Shown here piece after piece: positions 5,807 through 11,305 of a stretch of DNA of 11,305 nucleotides (its first letter is position 1; every line of letters begins with the position of its first letter). Below the pieces are notes generated by a model that ran no database searches, was not told the DNA's origin, and saw nothing but the letters and a program-made list of their open reading frames with translations. The DNA is from Thioalkalivibrio sp. (GTDB taxonomy: Bacteria > Pseudomonadota > Gammaproteobacteria > Ectothiorhodospirales > Ectothiorhodospiraceae). The position numbers were made by a program, and so were the translations under genes. The stretch is from contig PWGH01000260.1 of the NCBI GenBank assembly GCA_003555285.1, positions 1-11,305 on the forward strand, written 5' to 3'.

Positions 5807-6274
5807 TCAACCGCGGCGCGCGGGTTTTTTGAGCATCTCATCGATGCCCCGGTTCGCCAAACCGTCGGCGCGTTCGTTCTCGGCATGCCCGGTATGGCCG
5901 CGAACCCAGAACCATTCGACCTCGTGCTTGCGTACCAGCGCGTCCAGGCGCTCCCACAGATCCTGGTTCTTCACCGGCTGGCCATTGGCCGTGCGCCAGT
6001 TCCGGCGCTTCCAGCCCGCAAGCCAGGTGGTGATGCCCTGCTTCACGTATTGCGAATCGGTGAGCAATTCCACCCGACAGGGGCGTGTCAGCGTCTCCAG
6101 CGCCTGAATGGCGGCCATCATCTCCATGCGATTGTTGGTCGTATCCGCCTCGGCACCGTAGAGCTCGCGTTCCCGCCCCTGGTAGCGCAGGATCGCCCCC
6201 CACCCGCCGGGACCCGGATTTCCCCGGCACGCGCCGTCCGTGAACACATAGACAATTTCCCCGTTCACGCCCAT
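5807..6274 (-). CDS. rnhA: Ribonuclease HI
   Basis: RNase HI cuts the RNA strand of RNA-DNA hybrids, removing R-loops and replication primers. The 155-residue protein matches the E. coli enzyme closely. Catalytic residues are Asp13 ([20 protein letters not shown]), Glu51 ([12 protein letters not shown]), Asp73 ([11 protein letters not shown]) and Asp137 ([10 protein letters not shown]), with the assisting His127 (WVRGHTGH). The basic handle region ([18 protein letters not shown]) is present. The frame is open upstream to 6313, but ATG at 6274 is chosen because a strong GGAGG (6285-6281) lies 6 bases before it and because the family starts just ahead of the first beta-strand. It overlaps the end of the methyltransferase gene by 10 bp, so the two are probably translated together. 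Confidence 0.97.
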   Translation of the reverse strand: MGVNGEIVYVFTDGACRGNPGPGGWGAILRYQGRERELYGAEADTTNNRMEMMAAIQALETLTRPCRVELLTDSQYVKQGITTWLAGWKRRNWRTANGQPVKNQDLWERLDALVRKHEVEWFWVRGHTGHAENERADGLANRGIDEMLKKPARRG

Positions 6275-6990
6275 TGCGAGCCTCCGGCTGCGCGCACCGG
6301 AACCCGTTGCCAACGCCAGCGCGCCCGGGGTGCCAGCGGCGCGGCATCCCGACGCTGCGCCACCGTCAGCACACAGCTACCCGGAAACGGCACCCAAGGC
6401 GCCGCCCAGGCATCCGCCGATCCCAGAGCCCGGTGCCAGGAAACCGGCAACCGGGACGGCAACAGACTCAACGTGCGCTGACGACGCACCCGCAAGCCGG
6501 CCTGATCCAGCCACTGCCGATACAGGCGCCGCTGCAGACCGACCGACAGGGCCCGCTTCAGTAAATTGGCCTCCCGCGGCAGACAGGCGGTGATCTCCAG
6601 CAAGAACAGGTGCCCCTCCGGGGCCAGCACACGCGCCGCCTCGATCACCACCCTCGGGCCGTCGGCCTCGAGCAGCCCGGCATGCGCCACCAGCACCGTC
6701 GAAAAACTGCGCGCGGGCAGCGGCAGCTGATCGGGCCGCGCGCGCAACCGAGCCGTCGGCGGGCCGATGCCCAGGCTCCAGGCCGATCCGGTCCAGTCCG
6801 GCTGCAACAGGGAGATCGGTGTGAGCTCGAGCACGGCATCGCCAAAACGCAGCCGCTGGCCGCGGGTGGTGAATTCCTCCCCCAGCATCGCCATCACCCG
6901 CTGCCCCTGCGGTCCGGCATACCACTGCTGCAGGCATTCCACACACGAAGCTTGGTGAAATGGATTCTCTGAATTATGCTTCAGCGTCAT
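6265..6990 (-). CDS. YafS-like class I SAM-dependent methyltransferase, divergent
   Basis: The 241-residue protein sits where E. coli yafS and its Pseudomonas counterpart sit, beside rnhA, and shares their layout: an N-terminal helix ending in a short-chain [15 protein letters not shown] segment, a central [24 protein letters not shown] region, [15 protein letters not shown] (the RVL.PEG.L strand of class I methyltransferases), a [11 protein letters not shown] segment and [15 protein letters not shown] at the end. The usual glycine-rich SAM-binding motif I is hard to recognise around 51-62 ([12 protein letters not shown]), and the G.NP.S.W segment of the family is replaced by [12 protein letters not shown]. 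It may thus bind SAM weakly or act on another substrate; none is known. ATG at 6990 overlaps the mltD start; GTG at 6942 is an alternative. It overlaps rnhA by 10 bp. Confidence 0.8.
   Translation of the reverse strand: MTLKHNSENPFHQASCVECLQQWYAGPQGQRVMAMLGEEFTTRGQRLRFGDAVLELTPISLLQPDWTGSAWSLGIGPPTARLRARPDQLPLPARSFSTVLVAHAGLLEADGPRVVIEAARVLAPEGHLFLLEITACLPREANLLKRALSVGLQRRLYRQWLDQAGLRVRRQRTLSLLPSRLPVSWHRALGSADAWAAPWVPFPGSCVLTVAQRRDAAPLAPRARWRWQRVPVRAAGGSQWA
6281..6285 (-). promoter_or_regulatory. Shine-Dalgarno of rnhA inside the methyltransferase gene
   Basis: GGAGG on the minus strand sits 6 bases before the ATG at 6274. It rules out the longer in-frame start and lies within the last codons of the upstream gene. 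Confidence 0.8.
6952..6980 (+). promoter_or_regulatory. Weak candidate mltD promoter inside the methyltransferase 5' end
   Basis: TTGGTG (6952-6957, 3/6) and TATGCT (6975-6980, 4/6) are separated by 17 bases. They would start transcription near 6987, two bases before the mltD ATG. No Shine-Dalgarno lies upstream of that ATG, consistent with a leaderless or near-leaderless message. The hexamer matches are weak. Confidence 0.3.
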
Positions 6991-8590
6991 GATTACTCGA
7001 TATCTTCCTGTTTACGCCGCCGTGCTCGCCACCGCGCTGTTCGCCGCGGGATGCAGTCTGCACGATCCCCAGCGCACTGCGGCCAAAGCCGAAGCCGGCA
7101 CCGTCGGCGTGCCGCCGGGCACTGCTGGATCCAGCGATCCCCGGCAACGCCTGTCGCGCGACGCCAGCCGCGCGCTGCGCGCTCCCGCCCTCAGCCGCGA
7201 GCAGGCCCCCGATGTCTGGACCCGGGCCCGCCTCGGGTTCGCGCTGACCGAGGAACTGACCCATCCGCGTGTGCTGGTGTATCTCGAGCATTACCGAAGG
7301 CATCCGAACATCATCACCGTATCTTCCGCACGGGCCAAGCCCTTCGCCCACTTCATCCTGACCGAGATCGAGCGCCGCGGGCTGCCCGGCGAACTGCTGC
7401 TACTGCCGATCGTGGAGAGCGGCTATGCCGCCGAGGCCACCTCGAGCGGCCTCGCGGCGGGCATCTGGCAGTTCATTCCCCGGACCGGGGATCACTTCGG
7501 TCTGACCCAGGACGATTGGTACGACGGCCGCCGCGACGTCTATCAGTCGACCATGGCCGCACTGGATTATCTGGAGGGCCTGTACGCCCGATTCGGCGAC
7601 TGGTATCTCGCCCTGGCGGCCTACAATCACGGCCAGGGTAATGTGGCGCGCGCCATCGGGGCAAATGCCGCCGCCGGCCGACCCACCGATTATTGGCATC
7701 TGGAGCTCTCCGGCGAGGCGATGGCCTATGTGCCGCGGCTGCTGGCACTGCGGGCGCTGTTCGCGGAACCCGCGCGTTATGGGATCACCCTGCCGAACAT
7801 CGCCAACGCCGTCTACCTGGAACCCGTCGAACTGGGACGGCAGGCGGATCTGGACTACATCGCCGAACTGGCCCGAATCGATGCCCAGCGGATCCTGCAG
7901 CTGAATCCCGGCTATCGCCAGCGGGTCACGCATCCTCACGGTGCCCAACACCTGATGCTGCCGGTGCCGGCCGCCCAGCGCCTGCAATCGGTGCTGCGCG
8001 AACAGGATGCCGAGCATCCGCTGATGCGCTATATCGACTATGCCGTGCAGCCCGGGGACAACCTCGGGCAGATCGCCCAGCGCCATGGCCTGCGGGTCTC
8101 CGAGTTGCAGGAGATCAACCGGCTGAACGGGGACCTGATTCGGGTCGGGCAGAACCTGCGCATCCCGGCCTCGGCGCGCGCCGCCGAGGCCGGCCCGGAC
8201 CCGCAACCGGCGACCCAAGCCGGCTCCCCGGCACGCCCGTACACGGTGCAGGCGGGGGACAGTCTCTGGACCATCAGCCAACGCCACGACGTCAGCCTGA
8301 CGCGCCTGCGGCAGGACAACGCCCTAGCCCCTGACGCGGTGCTGCAACCGGGTCAGGTGCTGCAACTGGCCCGGAGCGGGCCTGCTCGCACAACCGTGGC
8401 CCCCACCTCCGTGGCCGACGCAACCCAGCGTCTGGAATACGAGATTCGTCCGGGCGATTCGCTCAGCACCATCTCGCGACGCTTCGAGGTGGCGATCCAT
8501 GATGTCCGGCGCTGGAACGCCTTGAACGGCGATGGCATTCGCGCCGGCGACACCCTGACGCTGTACGTCGGCCGCCCCGCCGGCGGCTGA
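6989..8590 (+). CDS. mltD: Membrane-bound lytic murein transglycosylase D with three LysM domains
   Basis: MltD is an outer-membrane lipoprotein that cleaves the glycan strands of peptidoglycan, leaving 1,6-anhydro ends. The 533-residue protein starts with a lipoprotein signal (lipobox FAAGC, Cys22). A disordered Ala/Gly/Pro-rich spacer follows, then a family 1 (SLT) catalytic domain at roughly 110-260: LPIVESGYAAEATSSGLAAG (catalytic Glu143), then IWQFIPRTGDHFGL and AAYNHGQGNVARAI. Three LysM peptidoglycan-binding repeats are at about 351-394 (YAVQPGDNLGQIAQRHGL), 418-461 (YTVQAGDSLWTISQRHDV) and 484-527 (YEIRPGDSLSTISRRFEV). E. coli MltD has two. The start is the first possible one, since an in-frame stop lies 30 bases upstream, and it keeps a positively charged signal n-region (Arg4). 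No Shine-Dalgarno precedes it. gloB, its usual neighbour, is missing. Confidence 0.96.
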   Translation: MITRYLPVYAAVLATALFAAGCSLHDPQRTAAKAEAGTVGVPPGTAGSSDPRQRLSRDASRALRAPALSREQAPDVWTRARLGFALTEELTHPRVLVYLEHYRRHPNIITVSSARAKPFAHFILTEIERRGLPGELLLLPIVESGYAAEATSSGLAAGIWQFIPRTGDHFGLTQDDWYDGRRDVYQSTMAALDYLEGLYARFGDWYLALAAYNHGQGNVARAIGANAAAGRPTDYWHLELSGEAMAYVPRLLALRALFAEPARYGITLPNIANAVYLEPVELGRQADLDYIAELARIDAQRILQLNPGYRQRVTHPHGAQHLMLPVPAAQRLQSVLREQDAEHPLMRYIDYAVQPGDNLGQIAQRHGLRVSELQEINRLNGDLIRVGQNLRIPASARAAEAGPDPQPATQAGSPARPYTVQAGDSLWTISQRHDVSLTRLRQDNALAPDAVLQPGQVLQLARSGPARTTVAPTSVADATQRLEYEIRPGDSLSTISRRFEVAIHDVRRWNALNGDGIRAGDTLTLYVGRPAGG

Positions 8591-8654
8591 AGCAGCGAAT
8601 CGGCCTGCCCGCGGAGGCAGTGACCGCGGAGGTGGTAGCAGCAGCGGTGGAGGC

Positions 8655-8666
8655 GGCTGATCAGCC
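8655..8666. repeat. 12-bp perfect palindrome at the mltD/ABC gene junction
   Basis: GGCTGATCAGCC spans the end of the 70-bp gap between convergent mltD and the ABC ATPase gene and includes the ATPase stop codon. The rest of the gap is G-rich low-complexity sequence with GCGGAGG occurring twice. No T-run terminator is visible. Confidence 0.5.
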
Positions 8667-10298
8667 AGCCACGCGGTGGCGGCCGACATGATCGCTGACC
8701 CGCGGCACCGCGGCCAGCAGGTGCCGGGTGTATTCGGCCTGCGGCCGGGCGATCACGTCGGCGGTACGTCCCAGTTCCTCCATCCGGCCGGCCTTCATCA
8801 CCAGCATGCGGTCCGACAGGTACTCGACCACGCCCATGTTGTGGGTGATGAAGATCAGCGCCAGTTGCCGTTCCGCGCGCAGGCGCCCGAGGATCTGCAG
8901 GATCTCCGCCTGCACCGACACGTCGAGCGCACTGGTGACCTCGTCGCAGATGATCACGTCCGGATCGAGCACCAGCGCGCGCGCGATGCCGATGCGCTGG
9001 CGCTGGCCGCCGGAGAACTCGTGCGGGTAGCGCCACAGCGCATCGGCGGGCATCGCCACCTGTTCCAGCACCGTCCGCGCGAGCTCCGTGCGTTCCTCGT
9101 CATCAATGCCGATGCCGTGCGCGGCCATTGGTTCGATCAGCGTGGTCTGCACCGTCAGGCGCGGGTTCAGCGACGAGGCCGGATCCTGGAACACCACCTG
9201 CAGCCGCCGGCGCAAACGGCGCAGTTCCTGGCGCCCGAGCGTCTCCATCGCCTGGCCGTGGTAGCGCACCGAACCGCCGGTGGGCTCGATCAGGCGCAAA
9301 AGCGCCCGCCCCAGCGTGGTCTTGCCGCAGCCGGACTCGCCGACCACGGCCAGCACTTCGCCGGCCGCCAGGTCGAAGCTGACATCGTCGACCGCCCGGA
9401 TGAAGTCGACCGGTCGACGCAGCAGCCCCTTCAACACCGGAAAGTGCACCTGCAGGCGATCGACCTCGAGCAGCTTGACCCCGGCCTGGATCGGCACCGG
9501 CGGCAGCGGCGGCAGATTCTCCGGCAACGCCCGGATCAGCTGGCGGGTGTAGGCATGGTGCGGGGCGTGCACGACGGTGCCCGCCGTCCCCTGCTCGACC
9601 AGCCGGCCCCGGTGCATCACCGCGACCCGGTCGCCGACCTGGGCGACGACGCCGAAGTCATGGGTGATCAGCAGCACCGCCATGCCGTTCTTCTCCCGCA
9701 GCCGGTCGATCAGGCGCAGGATCTCGGCCTGGATGGTCACGTCCAGCGCCGTGGTCGGCTCATCGGCGATCAGCAGCTCGGGTTCGGCGACCAACGCCAT
9801 CGCGATCATCACCCGCTGGCGTTGTCCGCCCGAGAGCTTGTGCGGGAAATCGTGAAAGCGCTGTTCCGGGTTCGGCAGCTGCACGTCGGCCAGGACCTCG
9901 AGGGTGCGCGCGCGCACCGCCTTCGCATCGAGCTCCGGGCGGTGCAGACGCAGCACCTCCATGATCTGCGCGCCGACGGTGAACACCGGGTTCAGCGAGG
10001 TCATCGGCTCCTGGAAGATCATGCCGATCCGATCGCCCCGGATCCGTTCCAGCGCCGGCTCGTCCAGGGCCAGCAGGTTCTGCGGTGTGCTGCGGCTCTG
10101 CAGCCAGACCTCGCCGGTCGGGGCCTCGAAACCGCGATCGAGGATACCCATTACCGCCAAGGCGGTCAGCGATTTGCCAGAACCGGATTCGCCGACCAGA
10201 CAGAACATCTCGCCGCGCGCGATGGAAAAGCTCGCCCCCTGCACCAAAGGCTCGGCCTGGTGCTTCAGGCGAATGGTCAGGTCCTTGACGTTGAGCAT
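8661..10298 (-). CDS. Peptide-type ABC transporter ATPase with two fused nucleotide-binding domains (YejF-like)
   Basis: This 545-residue cytoplasmic protein combines both ATPases of a peptide/nickel importer, as in E. coli YejF. Domain 1 has Walker A GESGSGKS (36-43), Q-loop [10 protein letters not shown], signature LSGGQ (155-159), Walker [13 protein letters not shown] (Glu180) and H-loop His213. Domain 2 has GESGCGKT (320-327), [15 protein letters not shown] (428-432), [12 protein letters not shown] (Glu453) and His486. Each domain is followed by the oligopeptide-family C-terminal motif ([25 protein letters not shown]). All catalytic residues are present in both halves, so both sites should hydrolyse ATP. 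ATG at 10298 forms TGATG with the stop of the permease gene upstream; AAGG lies about 10 bases before it. The substrate is unknown: di- or oligopeptides are most likely, with microcin C-like peptides or nickel possible. Confidence 0.95.
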   Translation of the reverse strand: MLNVKDLTIRLKHQAEPLVQGASFSIARGEMFCLVGESGSGKSLTALAVMGILDRGFEAPTGEVWLQSRSTPQNLLALDEPALERIRGDRIGMIFQEPMTSLNPVFTVGAQIMEVLRLHRPELDAKAVRARTLEVLADVQLPNPEQRFHDFPHKLSGGQRQRVMIAMALVAEPELLIADEPTTALDVTIQAEILRLIDRLREKNGMAVLLITHDFGVVAQVGDRVAVMHRGRLVEQGTAGTVVHAPHHAYTRQLIRALPENLPPLPPVPIQAGVKLLEVDRLQVHFPVLKGLLRRPVDFIRAVDDVSFDLAAGEVLAVVGESGCGKTTLGRALLRLIEPTGGSVRYHGQAMETLGRQELRRLRRRLQVVFQDPASSLNPRLTVQTTLIEPMAAHGIGIDDEERTELARTVLEQVAMPADALWRYPHEFSGGQRQRIGIARALVLDPDVIICDEVTSALDVSVQAEILQILGRLRAERQLALIFITHNMGVVEYLSDRMLVMKAGRMEELGRTADVIARPQAEYTRHLLAAVPRVSDHVGRHRVAG

Positions 10299-11305
10299 CA
10301 GCCGGCCGCCTTGGCCGCGACGGCCGGTTTGCCCGATTGGGCGTGCGGGTCGACCGCATCGCGCAACGCTTCCCCGATCAGGTTGTAGGCGAAAACCGTC
10401 AGAAAGATCGCCCCGCCCGGGAAGGCGGCGAGCCACCAGTTGAAGGTCGAGCTCTGCACCGCCTGATTCAGCATCTGCCCCCACGAGGGATCGTCGACCA
10501 GCCCCAGACCCAGGAACGACAGCGTGGCCTCCGCGAGGATCGCCGAAGCGACGCCGAAGCTGGCCGCGACCAGGATCGGCGCCATGCCGTTGGGCAGCAT
10601 GTGGCGGAACAGGATCGACGGCAGCGACAGGCCGCTGGCGATCGCGCCCTGCACGAAGTCCTGCTGGCGCAGGCGCAGGAACTCGGCCCGCACGTAGCGC
10701 GCGTAGCCGGACCAGCTGGTCAGCCCGATGATCAGCATCATCAGATAGAGCGAACGCCCGAAGAAGGCGACGAAGGTCAGCAGCAGGAACAGCGTGGGGA
10801 TCGCCTCGAAGATCTCGACCAGGCGCATGCCGAGCATGTCGACGATGCCGGAGAAATAGCCCATCAGCCCGCCGAGGATCACACCGATCATCAACGCGAT
10901 CCCGGTGGCGATGAAGCCGATCGACAACGCGATCCGGGTCGCGTGGATCATCCGCGACAACACGTCGGCGCCGTTCTCGTCGGTGCCGAACCAGTGCCGG
11001 CGCTCGTCGCCGCTGCCGTGCGGCGCCTCGAGCCCGGTGTCGGCGTAATCGCGCAGGTAGTCCTTCGCCGAATACGGAATCGGCGCGCGGATCACCTGCT
11101 GATAGGCGCCCTGGGCCTCGGCCTCGCGATACTGCTCGTAGACGACCAGCGACGGCGGCGACACCAGCGCGAAGGACACCGCGGCGAGGATCGCCAGCCC
11201 CGCGAGCCAGCCCAGGAAGCGCCAGAACGGCCGGCCCGGCAACAGGAGCAACAGCACCCCGAGGCCAAAGGCGCCGAACAGCGTCGCATCGGCGGGCCCG
11301 AGGAA
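10298..11305 (-). CDS. ABC transporter permease, DppC/OppC family (5' end outside window)
   Basis: This inner-membrane permease subunit is the partner of the ATPase next to it. The frame is open to the window edge, so 335 residues are seen and the true start lies outside; GTG at 11257 is in frame but sits inside a hydrophobic segment and is not a convincing start. The family core is clear: HWFGTDENGADVLSRMIHAT, several membrane segments, the cytoplasmic coupling loop with GAIASGLSLPSILFRHMLPN (EAA-loop position, here QGA), the FLGLGLVDDPSWGQML segment and the ending of the fold, AYNLIGEALRDAVDP. Its C-terminal half looks like DppC/OppC rather than E. coli YejE. Before the core are two hydrophobic stretches and a polar insert of about 55 residues (YEQYREAEAQGAYQQVIRAP and onward), longer than in DppC. 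The upstream genes should include the second permease and a binding protein. Confidence 0.92.
   Translation of the reverse strand, partial: FLGPADATLFGAFGLGVLLLLLPGRPFWRFLGWLAGLAILAAVSFALVSPPSLVVYEQYREAEAQGAYQQVIRAPIPYSAKDYLRDYADTGLEAPHGSGDERRHWFGTDENGADVLSRMIHATRIALSIGFIATGIALMIGVILGGLMGYFSGIVDMLGMRLVEIFEAIPTLFLLLTFVAFFGRSLYLMMLIIGLTSWSGYARYVRAEFLRLRQQDFVQGAIASGLSLPSILFRHMLPNGMAPILVAASFGVASAILAEATLSFLGLGLVDDPSWGQMLNQAVQSSTFNWWLAAFPGGAIFLTVFAYNLIGEALRDAVDPHAQSGKPAVAAKAAG

Noticed and set aside
8601..8654. Intrinsic terminator between mltD and the ABC ATPase
   Set aside because: Only a short CTGCC/GGCAG stem and G-rich low-complexity sequence are present, without a T-run on either strand.
8676..10388. 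Long plus-strand open frame of 570 codons opposite the ABC ATPase gene
   Set aside because: It lies antisense to a gene with complete Walker and signature motifs. Its product is His/Gln/Arg-rich with no recognisable domain, as expected from GC-rich codon bias.

Overview
The window looks like chromosomal core DNA from a GC-rich gammaproteobacterium. The gene set (recN, bamE, fur, rnfH, ratA, smpB, then dnaQ, rnhA, a YafS-type methyltransferase and mltD) is two conserved gammaproteobacterial neighbourhoods placed side by side. High GC and the protein sequences would fit Chromatiales/Ectothiorhodospiraceae-like bacteria, but that placement is inference. I see no phage, transposase, CRISPR, tRNA or rRNA.

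Region 1 (1-4758) is the recN/smpB neighbourhood. It holds the 3' end of recN (+), bamE (-) and fur (+) as a divergent pair, then a three-gene minus-strand operon (sodium-dependent NSS transporter, ratA, rnfH), and smpB (+) divergent from that operon. The operon genes overlap at start and stop codons (TGATG between transporter and ratA, 8 bp between ratA and rnfH), so translational coupling is likely. The genes serve DNA break repair (RecN), outer-membrane protein assembly (BamE), iron regulation (Fur), and ribosome rescue (SmpB); RatA and RnfH have less certain roles.

Region 2 (4759-5044) is a non-coding gap between convergent smpB and dnaQ. It is the most unusual stretch: a short hexamer tandem repeat, a 110-nt element with a 29-bp outer inverted repeat enclosing two smaller hairpins (a three-way-junction shape), and a further hairpin beside the dnaQ stop.

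Region 3 (5045-8590) is a minus-strand run, methyltransferase > rnhA > dnaQ, divergent from mltD (+). In Escherichia and Pseudomonas gloB lies between mltD and the methyltransferase. Here it is absent, and the two divergent start codons share two bases.

Region 4 (8661-11305) is the end of a minus-strand peptide-type ABC transporter operon: a DppC/OppC-family permease (open at the window edge) overlapping by one base a YejF-like ATPase with two nucleotide-binding domains in one chain.

I found no clearly new defence or mobile system. The best candidates for undescribed biology are the structured element at 4853-4962, apparent leaderless starts for smpB and mltD, and the butted mltD/methyltransferase starts.
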